Of a stretch of 64,000 nucleotides of DNA, positions 10,001-18,654 are shown one piece after another. The DNA is from Streptomyces smyrnaeus (GTDB lineage Bacteria; Actinomycetota; Actinomycetes; Streptomycetales; Streptomycetaceae). A program made the translations under genes and the position numbers. The notes under the pieces are model-generated. The model had not been told where the DNA came from. It saw only the letters and a program-made list of their open reading frames with translations, and searched no databases. Position 1 is the first letter of the stretch; each line of letters begins with the position of its first letter. Location: NCBI RefSeq assembly GCF_017676345.1, contig NZ_JAFFZM010000027.1, forward strand, positions 1 through 64,000, written 5' to 3'.

Positions 10001-10395
10001 GCCAAGGTGAGGGGCTCTTGCGCATGGCAGGCCACCAGCCAGTGGGCCTCATCCGCGTTCGAGGTCTCCGGGATCTTGAACAGCGCCGCGGGGGCCACGG
10101 CGTACTCCAGGGCCGCCTCGCGGAACGTCTCCGGCTGCGCCAGGTCGCCCTCCTGCTTGAGCGCCTGCCACAACCGGCCCACCAGCTCATATTCAGGGCG
10201 CGGCAGTGACCTCCACTTGCCCCACACATCGGTGCGCCGGGCAGCGAACATCTGGGCGAAGTCCAGCGGCACGCCGCGCCGCCCCTCGACGGTGCCGAAG
10301 GCGAAGTAGCGCTCGGACAGGGCGAGACACGCTGCGATGGCGCAGCGTTGCAACGCCTCGCGGACATCACCGGCCCTCACAGTTCTGCCCGGCAC
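7087..10395 (-). CDS. DinG/XPD-like superfamily 2 helicase of the pPIWI-RE system
   Basis: A 1102-residue helicase. Walker A APTGVGKS lies near residue 255, a four-Cys cluster follows (C..., PCTRLEW, HLCPRMGICQRF, about residues 350-400) that could hold an Fe-S cluster as in DinG/XPD. Then come TNHLNLIRG, the Walker B-like VVIIDEVDAF near 455, and motif VI LAGRARRGG near 1017. It should unwind DNA or RNA-DNA hybrids, supplying substrate to the pPIWI protein and the nuclease. It overlaps the nuclease gene by 19 bases and the pPIWI gene by 4, so the three are translated as one unit. The large insertion between helicase halves (about residues 500-750) is family-typical rather than recognisable. 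Confidence 0.82.
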   Translation of the reverse strand: MPGRTVRAGDVREALQRCAIAACLALSERYFAFGTVEGRRGVPLDFAQMFAARRTDVWGKWRSLPRPEYELVGRLWQALKQEGDLAQPETFREAALEYAVAPAALFKIPETSNADEAHWLVACHAQEPLTLAEHLVQEAEGYRASLEAPLPTAGEGLWSFGRDRLYTVEIPASEKNAFVSPVRLHTEPFLKEAHLPRRAVMERVVGQAAAWPETFGWKPGLLQGFFDRLTDAYGRTAAELRLPAGAMTLLNAPTGVGKSVLMRDAAHLLAASGQGPVLIVVGRIREGLNTAEQLAADNGMVEETVCAVQDAAERAGKPLRVVPWVASSSIDDQATLAFAQGREGRFERFASGCEMTGWQVDGPRLDRTTLPCTRLEWVDGPVEPEGGGKHLCPRMGICQRFEHIRQAAEADIIVTNHLNLIRGRCKVPVEVDGERVVSNMSVLEFVLRRCRVVIIDEVDAFQSTWCTYGAQEFTLISRGRGHAGRLEEVDRHRGGLSALENLLVTGPLMEARRLSETFLDNILTGHLYLESEQERQNRPGSGWYMVGKKDAELCRTLTGASADAEVTEDVHQAYLALFPGERTSAELPEGWQPLADQIGQALAGKIPGTHRSRKLAVFKDSIARILAEAPFNLPASQRAALVNDLLVRAWLGALHNELHTLKWSVLPLLGQLNAATDLVSTMGLITRDEPIPYGPLGQNLYGFKLDKNASGTGRLSLQSLSGDPHTSTVRLGDTVALATAGVRRSVLGLSATAFFPRAALQHVHTLPAYVMTDATDGAVTAHAGSVSATDAGWQPIAIGGVEERRKPSELRTLAERLWHTRMSSHLEKVARHDPRRELALLAGNSYFHAEVMAAGIAAACGRPEWVAVLVSNNQGSSTRAVTLPEGVVRVTIDQLEDLPATHPRVKVICAPISVVSRGLNILIPHTDRSALASVWVGVRPITHLHEPAVMYASINACGIAAGTLSPDPAAMLASQRIAAIRHRELLLRTDPRFSLMPKFLKTEILAGILVELIQLAGRARRGGTPVELYLVDHAFFNQQLGCDFPRLLRAYYGQLDTGEQDLLRRVYGSTLTAWLDLAHSEDLPPNPVTLIPAPNGDDQGPE

Positions 10396-11555
10396 CAGCG
10401 AAGCACCGTGGTGACGAAGTCCTTGTCGGTCATCACCTCAAGGTCCGGCCGCCCGGCCAGGCGCTCCCGCAGCCGCGGAAGGTCGGACCGGCGCCGGTGG
10501 GGGACCACGATGATCAGCGGAACCGCTGCGCCCAGCACGGGACGCTCGAGTAGCGCATCGGCCAGAGCGTCGAAGGACCGCCACGCCTTCGCATCCACCC
10601 GCCACTCCCTGGCCACCAGCGGGTCGGTGGCCATGATGCGCAGGTCGTAGCGGTCACCCTCTGGGTACATGAAGACCTCAAGGCCGGCGATGTCTGTCAG
10701 CGCGTCCCGGATCGCGAACTCCATGCGTCCCGGCAGCGTCAGATACCGCCACACCGTCCGGGAGACCGCCAAGTAGTCGCCGGCGGCCGGGAAACCTTCT
10801 ACTCGACCGGCTGAGCAGCCTCCGCCCTCCAGGACCGGAGGCCCGCTGCCGCCACGATCCTGGCGGCAGGTGTACTGCGCCCCTTCCAGCAGGTGGGCGT
10901 CGCAGGAGACGGCGAAGACCCCGCCCCCGGCAGGCTGCGCGCGCATCGGCCAGGCGCACACAGGGCACGGGAAGCACCAGCCCGCTGCGTTGCACCACGG
11001 CCAGGACGAGACCGGCTCGAAGAACCCGAACCGGCCCCACAGGCCGCCCCACTTCTCCCACAGGACACCCTGCTCCGCCACCGGATGGCTCGCCAGCAGC
11101 TCACGCACCTTCGCGTAGTCCTCCGGGGGAAGGCGCCGGATCTCCGAGTACAGCTGCTGCTCCTCCTGTTCGGCGCGCAAGCGCGCCCAGGGCCAGTACT
11201 CCATCAGCGCCTGCTGCGACACGAAGTGCTCACGTCCCAGGTCCTCCACGGCATCGCACAGAAGGCCGTCTGAGTCCACCAGCCTCACCTCGCCCAGCGG
11301 GTCCTCGCCTTCACCCTCGATGGGCAGGAGGGGCGTGAGCCCCTGGCGCAAGCCGCGCCGCAGCGCGCGCATATCCAGGGCAGCCGCTGACCCGGCGCCG
11401 TGTGTCGAGCGGAGAACTCCCAAGCAGTCGATGAGCCGGGCTGCTCGCTGGCCCGGATCACCTGTGCGGTCCGCCTCCGCCACGGCGGCTGCGCAGCACG
11501 CGGTCACCGCCAGGTCGCGGCGCCATCGGTGGCTGTTCCGTTCCACAAGACCCAT
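10377..11555 (-). CDS. restriction-endonuclease-like protein of the pPIWI-RE system (pPIWI_RE_Y type)
   Basis: First gene of the pPIWI-RE operon, 392 residues. The N-terminal two thirds include a Cys-rich region (WCNAAGWCFPCPVCAWPM and later AVSCDAHLLEGAQYTC), likely zinc-binding. The C-terminal part has the PD-(D/E)XK pattern: YDLRIMATD, then EWRVDAKAW near residues 312-328, ending in strand-helix pairs (PLIIVVPHRRR). This matches the REase that accompanies pPIWI-RE and is expected to be the DNA-cutting effector. The start at 11555 faces the divergent Bles03 gene across 29 bases, so the two promoters must sit within or next to each other's leaders. Confidence 0.75.
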   Translation of the reverse strand: MGLVERNSHRWRRDLAVTACCAAAVAEADRTGDPGQRAARLIDCLGVLRSTHGAGSAAALDMRALRRGLRQGLTPLLPIEGEGEDPLGEVRLVDSDGLLCDAVEDLGREHFVSQQALMEYWPWARLRAEQEEQQLYSEIRRLPPEDYAKVRELLASHPVAEQGVLWEKWGGLWGRFGFFEPVSSWPWCNAAGWCFPCPVCAWPMRAQPAGGGVFAVSCDAHLLEGAQYTCRQDRGGSGPPVLEGGGCSAGRVEGFPAAGDYLAVSRTVWRYLTLPGRMEFAIRDALTDIAGLEVFMYPEGDRYDLRIMATDPLVAREWRVDAKAWRSFDALADALLERPVLGAAVPLIIVVPHRRRSDLPRLRERLAGRPDLEVMTDKDFVTTVLRWCRAEL

Positions 11556-11584
11556 GACGGGTGGATAAACGAAAGAGGTGATGA

Positions 11585-12178
11585 ATGTCGCGTACGGTGC
11601 CGATCATGGACACCAAAACCGCCCTATCGGCTCAGTACGAGTCCGCCGCCAGCACCGTCCCCTCACACGAGACCGCCGAGCCCTGGCTGTGGGCGGACGC
11701 CCCGGACACCCCCCTGGCCGAAGACGCTCACCCATGCAGCGGCAAGTGGCTCTGGTTCACCCCGCTCAGCCTCCTCGACCGCTCCTGGGCCGCCATCCGC
11801 ACCGCAACCGAAGACGGCCTTCTCGGCTACCGCAGCAAGGCAGGCACGCTCATCAACACCCGCACCAAGAGCGACGACACCCGCCGTCCCATCTGCGTCT
11901 ACACCCGGGACTGGCACGACATCGACGATGTCCAACGCGTTCTGACCAACCTGCGGGCCCTCGGCATCGTCGACGTCCTGCTCTACAAGACCGACAGCGA
12001 TACCCTGCGGGGCCACTACGGTGCCGGCGCCAGCACCTACATCGCACCGGCCACCAAGACGACACTGGTCATCCCCAAGCGCACGCGTGAAGCACTCGAG
12101 CACCATCATGCTGCGCGAGCCCAGGCCCGAAGGGCTGCAGCGGTCCGCCGGAAGGCTCCAGAGCTGAAGCACGTCTGA
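11585..12178 (+). CDS. Bles03/DUF1917-family protein (putative phosphothreonine-lyase-fold)
   Basis: A 197-residue protein with SGKWLWFTPLSLLDRSWAAI, ATEDGLLGYRSKAGT, RRPICVYTRDWHDIDDVQRV and LRALGIVDVLLYKTDSDTL. This is the conserved block order of the Bles03 (DUF1917) family, which databases label as having a phosphothreonine-lyase-like fold; its reaction is unknown. I take ATG 11585 because GAGG lies about 6-8 bases upstream; a second ATG sits eight codons in. It is divergent from, and 29 bases from, the pPIWI-RE operon. It may be an accessory gene, but association by position only is weak evidence. Confidence 0.65.
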   Translation: MSRTVPIMDTKTALSAQYESAASTVPSHETAEPWLWADAPDTPLAEDAHPCSGKWLWFTPLSLLDRSWAAIRTATEDGLLGYRSKAGTLINTRTKSDDTRRPICVYTRDWHDIDDVQRVLTNLRALGIVDVLLYKTDSDTLRGHYGAGASTYIAPATKTTLVIPKRTREALEHHHAARAQARRAAAVRRKAPELKHV

Positions 12179-12196
12179 AGACAGCGCGCTCGTTCA

Positions 12197-12526
12197 CTAC
12201 GCAGCGGCTGCCTGTCGCAGCTGGGGGAACCGGGCTTCCCACAGGGCCCGCGCGGGCGTCGGCAGAAAGAGAGACGGCCACAGTGCCCGCAGAGTATCGG
12301 CGTCCAGGAAAGCGGCCAGGTCCGCGGGGTTGAGGGCTTCGCGGATCACCGTCTCGTACATCACGGCCACCTCGCCGGCGTCCGCCAGGTCGTAGGTGTA
12401 GGGCGGCCCCCAGTCCAGCCGGTGGGGAAGGCACACTTCGCCGCTCGTCGGGCCGTGCAGCTCGGCGAGTGAGTCAACGACGGCGTACGGGCGTGCGGCG
12501 GCGTACCCGATTCCCTTCCTGCTCAT
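12197..12526 (-). CDS. conserved actinobacterial small protein, function unknown
   Basis: A 109-residue protein from ATG 12526. The segment DSLAELHGPTSGEVCLPHRL, then WGPPYTYDLADAGEVAVMYE, TVIREALNPADLAAFLDADT, LRALWPSLFLP and ALWEARFPQL fits a widespread Streptomyces family of short proteins often seen beside transcription regulators or nucleotidyltransferase toxins. The biochemical role is unknown to me. It is convergent with the Bles03 gene (18-base gap). Confidence 0.6.
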   Translation of the reverse strand: MSRKGIGYAAARPYAVVDSLAELHGPTSGEVCLPHRLDWGPPYTYDLADAGEVAVMYETVIREALNPADLAAFLDADTLRALWPSLFLPTPARALWEARFPQLRQAAAA

Positions 12527-12707
12527 GGCCCCAGCGTGTCGCAAAACAGTGGTCCTTGAAGAAAGCCCCCGCACCGGTGTCGCCGGGGTTCGTCAGTATG
12601 ACCGCGAGAGGTGATCGAGGAGTTACTCCCTGGTCCCTCCGGCCGATCAGGCGCCCGGTACTGTCAGGAGGTCAGGTGGCGAACGCGGAAGGCAGGGACG
12701 GGGTTTA

Positions 12708-14034
12708 ATGACTGACGGAGGGCCAGCGGAGGTCTTCACCGCACTCGCGGAGGATGATCCCACCTCGGTCGCCGGGTACCGGCTGGCAGCCCGGCTCGGC
12801 TCGGGCGGTATGGGCAAGGTCTACCTCTCCTACACCCCGGGCGGACGTCCGATCGCCATCAAGGTGATCCGCCCCGACTTCGCCGGGGATCCCGTGTTCC
12901 GGCGCCGCTTCCAGCAGGAGGTGCGCGCCGCCGAGCGCGTTCAAGGCCTCTACACCGCACTGGTGATCGACAGCGACACCGAGGGCCCGCAGCCCTGGCT
13001 GGCCACCGCCTACGTGCCCGGCCCCTCGGTCGCCGAGGCGGTGGCCGCACACGGGCGGCTCCCGGTGGACACGGTGCTCTTCCTGGTCGCAGGGATCACC
13101 GAGGCGCTCCAGGTCATTCACAAGGCGGGCATCGTCCACCGGGACCTGAAGCCCTCCAATGTGCTGCTCGCGGACGACGGGCCGCGTGTCATCGATTTCG
13201 GTATCGCCCGCGCCGCTGATGCCACCTCGCTCACCAGCAGTGGAGTCACCATCGGCACCCCCTCCTTCATGGCGCCGGAACAGGCGGAGGGGCAGCGGGT
13301 GACGGGGGCCACCGACATCTTCGCGCTGGGGCAGATCGCCGCATACGCGGCGGTGGGCACCCCCGCCTTCGGCGAGGGCACCTCGCACGGCGTGCGCTAC
13401 CGCATCGTGCACGCCGAGCCGGCCCTGGACGACCTCCCGGGCGAGCTGCGGGGACTGGTGACCCGCTGCCTGGCCAAGGCGCCGGCGGACCGGCCGGAAC
13501 TCGGCGACATCCTGCGGATGTGCCAGACGGCCTCCGGAGACACCCAACTGCGTCGGCCCGGTGACTGGCTACCGGCCGCCGTGGCCGCGGACATCACCCA
13601 CCGCGCGGCCGCACCACCACCCTCCCAAACCCCGCCGTCGACCAGGGCCGACACCGCACAGAGTCAGACCCAGACCGCGACCCGCCCCCCCGGGGCCCGC
13701 CGATGGCGGACCGGCCCCGCCGGCGGCCCAGGCGCCGCCGCCCTGGCCGGCCGGGGCGCAGACTCCGCCCCCGGCGCCACCGCCGTTCCCCGCCGCGCCC
13801 CCCATGGCGGCCCGGCCAGTGGGCCCCCACCACCCCACGCCGCCCGGAGGCGCGTACCCGTCGGCCGGGCACTTCCAGCCCCACCCGCCGGGCCCGACCG
13901 GCCCCTACGGGCCGGTCTACCCGCGCCCACTGCCGCCGCCCCGCAGGTGGGACCGCGGTAAGAAGATCGCCGCCGTAGTGATCGTTTTCACCGCACTCTG
14001 GTACATCTTCATACTTGCTTCCGCTTTCCAATGA
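12708..14034 (+). pseudogene. membrane-anchored Ser/Thr protein kinase (PASTA-less Hanks type) with a one-base frameshift
   Basis: The kinase domain is complete: glycine loop LGSGGMGKVYL, Lys in IAIKVI (residue 52), HRDLKPSNVLL (about 143-153), DFG (about 163), and APEQ (about 190). After it a Pro/Ala-rich linker begins and the frame breaks at a run of seven C at 13685-13691. In the +1 frame the linker continues (PPAAQAPPPWPAG, PHHPTPPGGAYPS) and ends with a basic stretch and one membrane helix (KIAAVVIVFTALWYIFILA), stop at 14032-14034. One extra C explains the break. It may be a sequencing error, phase-variable slippage, or a true mutation; read as is, a soluble kinase with a wrong tail ends at 13961. 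Confidence 0.75.
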
Positions 14035-14310
14035 CCCCGAGCACAACCGCCCGGCACCATCCGTGAGTTTCGGGCTCGACGTCCTCCGGTCCGGGCGGGA
14101 CAGGGGTTCATTGCGAGGTCTGGCATCCGTACGGCCGCCACGACTGTGGCAGAGAGAAAGAACCGCGGAGGCTAGCGCGCACGGTCCAACCCCGCCGTCG
14201 TCCCCGCTCTCCGTTCATTCCCTCAGCGTGCTGCGCCGGGCGGGACAGCGCCCAGGCCCCTGCACCGCCGCACCGTGCCCGGGGACCGGTCGTGCCTCAT
14301 CGGTACCCGA

Positions 14311-14545
14311 GCGCAGCCCTGCGCCGCAGCTGACCGGTCTGCGGGAATGCCGGTATCACGGCCTGGCCAAGACGCAGCTACAGCATCAGCTCACCGCGGC
14401 CGCGAGGAACTTTCACCACCTCAAATGCATGATGGACCGACACCCCAGGAGCCTGCGCTCGCACTTCGCATCGGGCAGCCTCCGGCCTGCCCGGGTAGAA
14501 CGCGACAGGACCGCGTCCAACGCGGGCTGGCTGTCAGTCCCATGA
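14311..14545 (+). pseudogene. C-terminal remnant of an IS1182-like transposase
   Basis: One frame contains LTGLRECRYHGLAKTQLQHQ followed by LTAAARNFHHL. The pattern G-x-R-x-x-R-Y-x-G-L-x-K-T-x-L-Q-H is the C-terminal block of IS1182-type transposases. Everything upstream of it is missing, so this is a fragment. Confidence 0.55.
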
Positions 14546-15007
14546 GTTGAAGAGTGTTGCGCCAAGCGTCTCCGGCCGCCAGTGCTTGATCTGGCACCAC
14601 TCCGTCGCAGACAGAGCAGAAGTGTCCGACTCCGCCAGCGGCGACTGGAGCTGTGCCGCGCTCAGGACGACAAAGCCGACGTTGGTGAGGACGGTGGACC
14701 AAGTGGGAGGGTTTTGGAACTCGTCGGTGTACCAGCAGCGCCGGTCTCCGACGAAGGCGATCAGCGGGTAGTGAGCGTGGAACAGCGCGACGTGTGTGCC
14801 GTCCCGATCGCCGATCGTGGCGCTGTGGAAGTTCTGCGGGTACTCCTGTTCCGTGAAGTCCTCGACCTGTCCGCCCGCAGCCCGCGCCGCGGCATACCAG
14901 GCGGCACGGCATGTCCTGGGATCGGTACTCGGCAGGGCCGGGTCACCCCGGTCGCGGAACCCGGTTACGCCCATCTTCAAGCGGAAGGCGACCTGCGAGT
15001 CCTCCAC
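14534..15007 (-). CDS. hypothetical protein
   Basis: About 157 residues. I prefer the GTG at 15007 because GGAGG sits 7 bases upstream; the earlier GTG at 15013 is only one base from that site. Features: a helix-rich N-terminal part with RTCRAAWYAAARAAGGQVEDF, a YPLIAFVGDRRCWYTDEFQ central strand region and WSTVLTNVGFVVLSAAQLQS. It may be an immunity- or Imm-like small alpha/beta protein, but I cannot name a family. The 3' end overlaps the transposase tail on the other strand by a few bases. Confidence 0.55.
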   Translation of the reverse strand: MEDSQVAFRLKMGVTGFRDRGDPALPSTDPRTCRAAWYAAARAAGGQVEDFTEQEYPQNFHSATIGDRDGTHVALFHAHYPLIAFVGDRRCWYTDEFQNPPTWSTVLTNVGFVVLSAAQLQSPLAESDTSALSATEWCQIKHWRPETLGATLFNSWD

Positions 15008-15049
15008 GTTCACCCCTCCGAGCAGCCGTTCAACGTTGATGGCACAAAC

Positions 15050-15560
15050 CTAGTGATCACCGACCTCCGTTGGCACAGGACATTCACCAACGGTGTCGTC
15101 TGGATGCCGCACGCACGGGACGACGCCCGCTGACCCCAGGCCCTCGACCACGAACGCCAGGAGCGCCGGGCCTTCTTCGAGCGGCGCTGCGCCGTCATCG
15201 ATGCCGAGAGGATCCTGTGGGACGCTGCCCTCGGCTTCGAGGGGACCGGCACCGCTGCCCTCGCCGGCGCTGATGGCGGCTGCGGGTGTCACCGACGCCG
15301 GGCTGGAGCTGTTGGAAGCGTTGGACGATCCTGGCTGGCTCTTCGAGCTGCTGGAGCAGCTTGGCCGGGACGGGTTCGCCCGCGAGGAAGTCCTCGACGA
15401 CGCCCTCGCCACAGTTGTGGCCAGCGCCTGCCTCACGCTGAAGGAAGCGAGCCAGGCCCCTCACCCCAGCCAGGCGGCCGAATACTGCCTCACCGCTGAC
15501 CGGCACTTCACCCAGGCCGTGACCCTCGCCAGCATCGACACCGGCCCTGAGCCCGACTGA
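15050..15560 (+). pseudogene. broken gene, family unknown
   Basis: Coding-like sequence runs through two frames. The first has FTNGVVWMPHARDDAR, a TGA, then ALDHERQERRAFFERRCAVIDAERILWDAALG. The next has DAGLELLEALDDPGWLFELLEQLGRDGFAREEVLDDALA ending at 15560. Each part has good helical character and codon bias, and they join only if a stop and a frameshift are ignored. I read this as one decayed gene. Confidence 0.4.
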
Positions 15561-15688
15561 GGCAGACTCTCCCACCACGGCACGTGGAAACCACCGACGA
15601 GCGACCCAGACCGCGGCACGGAACCTGGGGACCCCCCTGAAAGCTGCGCTTACCGGCCTCCACACGCGCCACGCGACGAGAGAAGGAC

Positions 15689-16039
15689 ATGTACCGAGAG
15701 TTCGTCACCCCCGTAGACCTGGACGTTTTCGAGAGGCTGGATGCCTGGCCGGAGACGATGGACGACGGCTCACGGCTCCTGGCCTTCTCCTACCCGAGCG
15801 GCGAACACCTCACCTTCGCCTACAGCCCGCTGGGTAGATCCATCCGCCTCCGGTGGACCAACAGCACGGGAGCGACAGTCCTCGACCTGTTCCGCGAGAG
15901 CGCCACCGAACTGATCATCCGGGCAGACCCGGAGAAGAAATGCCTGGTCATCCGTTTCGACATGGGTGAATGCAGCGGTGAACTCCGCGTACAGACCCAC
16001 CCCACGGTCACGGTCACCGACCGCATGTTGCTTGCATGA
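15689..16039 (+). CDS. hypothetical protein
   Basis: A 116-residue protein with a ribosome site (AGAAGGAC) just before ATG 15689. Mostly beta-strand character: LLAFSYPSGEHLTFAYSPLG, SIRLRWTNSTGATVLDLFRE, LIIRADPEKKCLVIRF, ELRVQTHPTVTVTD. It resembles small immunity-type or phage-associated beta proteins in shape only; no family recognised. Its stop lies directly before an IS1380 transposase tail. Confidence 0.6.
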   Translation: MYREFVTPVDLDVFERLDAWPETMDDGSRLLAFSYPSGEHLTFAYSPLGRSIRLRWTNSTGATVLDLFRESATELIIRADPEKKCLVIRFDMGECSGELRVQTHPTVTVTDRMLLA

Positions 16040-16041
16040 CG

Positions 16042-16376
16042 CCGCGCAGAACCAGATCTGGCTGGAGATCGTCCAGATCGCCCTCGACCTGCTCGCCCGG
16101 CTACCGATGCTCGCCTTCACCGGCAAGGCCAGGCGGTGGGAGCCGAAGAAGCTCCCCCTGCGGCTGTTCTCCGCCGCCGCCCAGCTCGTCACCACCGCCC
16201 GTCGCCGGCGCCTGAGGTTCACCTGCCACTGGCCCTGGACCGACGTGATCACCAGCGCGATCCAACGGCTCGCAGCCCTTCCGAACCCCGGCCGACCAGC
16301 AGCGTTCACTGTCCCGGCGAGCCTGATCAATCACCGGAACCGTGGAACCCGGCGCCCGTCCTCTCGACCTAGTTGA
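16042..16376 (+). pseudogene. C-terminal remnant of an IS1380-family transposase
   Basis: The frame contains NQIWLEIVQIALDLLARLPM, LAFTGKARRWEPKKLPLRLF, AAQLVTTARRRRLRFTCHWPW and VITSAIQRLAALP. This is the C-terminal block of actinobacterial IS1380 transposases (the ARRWEPKRLR.R and W-P-W motifs). The catalytic part is absent and no start exists, so it is a leftover abutting the 15689 gene. Confidence 0.8.
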
Positions 16377-17055
16377 GGGCAACAAGAATGCCACTAAGAG
16401 ACCCGGAATCTTTCCCAGCTGATCTCCTTTGGAACGAAAACGATCACATGGGGCACGGGGTTCACAGGGGAAGCCGCCACTGCACGGAAAACCATTTCTG
16501 CGCATCCCTCACACTCCCACTCGTGCGAGTGATACTCACACCCGAATTTCCTAAAACCCTCACTTCGCACGGAAGTCCGATCAGCCTTCGGCCTTGCGCG
16601 ACTGTGCTGACGCAGCCCCTCGCCGCTGAAGAAGGGGCCTACCGGCACCGAACCCAGACCGGCCAGCCCTCGGTCAAGGCGACCAGGACCACAGACGAAC
16701 CGCCGCCGACACCGGACCGAGCGCCGGACTACCGAAACCAGGGTCATCGGGCGTGGGGCGAAGAGATGCCCGCAATGCCATCACCGAGAACACACCACCG
16801 CTGATGTGCCGATCGCCTGTAGCCCTCCCCGCACGAGCGATACGGGCTGTGCACCCCGCCGACGTTCGGTCGGTGACAGGGGCTGCCGCCCTACCCCCAG
16901 GCAGCAACCTGAATGACGACGACGTCGCTGCAGTTCTCGCCGACCCATCTGAACTGCACACCTGAGCAAAACGATCAGCCCATACCCGCGTCACCAGATC
17001 AGCGACAGAGCCCGTTCGTCTGTACACGCCTGAGCACTTTTCTCGGTACGCCGAC
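16377..17055. other. low-coding stretch with reduced GC
   Basis: This stretch is visibly less GC-rich than its surroundings. A minus-strand frame at 16394-16747 ends with CEGCAEMVFRAVAASPVN and PHVIVFVPKEISWERF, which could be a gene tail, but it lacks a convincing start. Nothing else is supportable. Confidence 0.35.
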
Positions 17056-17205
17056 AGACCACCTCCGCGCGGGCGGAGAGAACCCGGCCTGGACCGTCGT
17101 GCCGCCCGCGATCAGCGGACCACCTCCGCGCGGGCGGAGAGAACGCCGTGGGGCCGGGTCACCTGGTCTCGCCTCGCGGATCACCTCCGCGCGGGCGGAG
17201 AGAAC
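17056..17205 (-). CRISPR. mini-CRISPR, 3 repeats, GGAG-stem repeat variant
   Basis: Repeats of 28 bases at 17056-17083, 17117-17144 and 17178-17205, separated by two 33-base spacers. On the plus strand each repeat reads GGACCACCTCCGCG followed by CGGGCGGAGAGAAC. It is identical to repeats 52183-52455 of the large array near cas2, so this is a detached piece of the same CRISPR family. No leader of the conserved type is seen on its right side, so it is probably inactive for acquisition. Confidence 0.9.
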
Positions 17206-17467
17206 GAGGTGTGGTTCTGTCCACGAGAACCGGCAGCGGATGTACACCGGTTTGGGAGGCAGCCGCCACCCGAGAGGGAATCGAAATGTTCACGGGCTTC
17301 GACAGCAGCGCCGGCACGGAGAGGTTGCTGCTGGGTGCGATGGTCGGCACGGTACTGCGGACTCACCGCCCCGCCGGAGCGTCAGGCGTCACCGCGGACG
17401 TAGGCGCCCCCAACCGTCCAGATAAACGGATGGTCGAGGGCGAGCGTGACGCGGCAGGATGCTCCCC

Positions 17468-18028
17468 ATGACCTTGCCCACCCCCGAGCTACACACCGCC
17501 CGTCTGCGACTGCGGCCGTTCACCGACGCCGACGCGGCGCCGCTCTACGCGCTGCACAGCAGCACTCACGTGCTGCGTTACTGGGACTCCCCGCCGTGGA
17601 CCGAACCGGCCCGCGCCCAGCGCTTCATCGCGACCTGCCGGACGATCGAGGAGGAAGGCACGGGAGCGCGGATGGCCGTCGACCGCGTCTCCGACGGCGC
17701 GTTTGTCGGCTGGTGCGACCTGACCAGCTGGAACCCGGACTTCCGCAACGCGTCCCTGGGCTACGTCTTCGACGCCACCGTGTGGGGTCACGGCTACGCC
17801 ACGGAGACTGCGCACGCTGTCCTGCGGTGGGCGTTCGACACCCTGGACCTGAACCGCGTCCAGGCCGAGACCGACACACGCAACGTGGCGTCCGCCCGGG
17901 TCCTGGAGAAGCTCGGCTTCGTCCGCGAAGGCACCCTCCTCGAGGACTGCGTCGTCAACGGCGACGTCTCCGACTCCTGGATCTTCGGCCTCCTCCGCCG
18001 CGAGTGGCACCCGACGGCCGGCCGCTAG
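17468..18028 (+). CDS. GNAT acetyltransferase, RimJ/RimL type
   Basis: A 186-residue protein with the RimJ/RimL order: ELHTARLRLRPFTDADAAPL at the N-terminus, VGWCDLTSW, LGYVFDATVWGHGYATE (the acetyl-CoA binding region), and NVASARVLEKLGFVREGTL near residue 145. It probably acetylates a protein N-terminus or small amine. ATG 17468 is chosen over the in-frame upstream ATG at 17459 because the shared family start (TLPTPELHTARL) begins there; the choice changes only three residues. Confidence 0.85.
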   Translation: MTLPTPELHTARLRLRPFTDADAAPLYALHSSTHVLRYWDSPPWTEPARAQRFIATCRTIEEEGTGARMAVDRVSDGAFVGWCDLTSWNPDFRNASLGYVFDATVWGHGYATETAHAVLRWAFDTLDLNRVQAETDTRNVASARVLEKLGFVREGTLLEDCVVNGDVSDSWIFGLLRREWHPTAGR

Positions 18029-18313
18029 GACAGACCCGCCCGCCTTTCGGTCCGCAACCCCCACCGAGGCCACCGTGGGCTGCTCCGGCGAGCTCAACGT
18101 CTTGGTTTGCCCCACCGATCCCGACTGGAGCATCCAGTAGGTCATAGGGTCCGCCCAGAGCGGCAACAGCCTCATTGGCATGTGCGGATGCTGTCGCTTC
18201 TCGTGAACATCCAACACGGCGCGGCCCGGGTGCCTCCCGAAGCACTGAACAACCGCTGTCGAAACCGGTGAACAAAGCCAGAGGTGCCCCCTGTTCCCAG
18301 CGCACCCACCCGC

Positions 18314-18402
18314 GGACCACCTCCGCGGGGGCGGAGAGCACGCGGCGGCCGTGCTGGTGCTGCCCTTGGCGGCGGGACCACCTCCGCGGGCGCGGAGGTG
18401 AT
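18314..18402 (-). CRISPR. two-repeat CRISPR remnant
   Basis: A repeat at 18314-18341 (GGACCACCTCCGCG plus GGGGCGGAGAGCAC) and a second, damaged at its right end, at 18375-18402, with a 33-base spacer between. The repeat belongs to the GGAG-stem variant of the array next to cas2. No leader is visible. Confidence 0.75.
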
Positions 18403-18654
18403 CCGGTCCCGGGCCATGCTGAGGGCCTGTGGGAAGCCCAGGGGTGACGGGCTTGGCCAGCAGGAACTGCCCGTGAGCATGCTTCCGGTGCACGCGGCTG
18501 CGGGGGAACGAAGCGGATGGCCTCGGCTTTCCCGCCCGGCTCGCCAGGGGTGCCTCAGGGGCTTTTGAGGGGCTTTCAGCTCTGTGACAGGGACTTCTGA
18601 GGGACGTTCCGCCGTACAGAAGGGTAAGCCCGGGACAGCGCTGAATGACGCGAA

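Noticed and set aside
17283-17471. Short plus-strand frame beginning MFTGFDSSAGTERLLLG
   Set aside because: It overlaps the GNAT start and has no conserved features; too weak to list.
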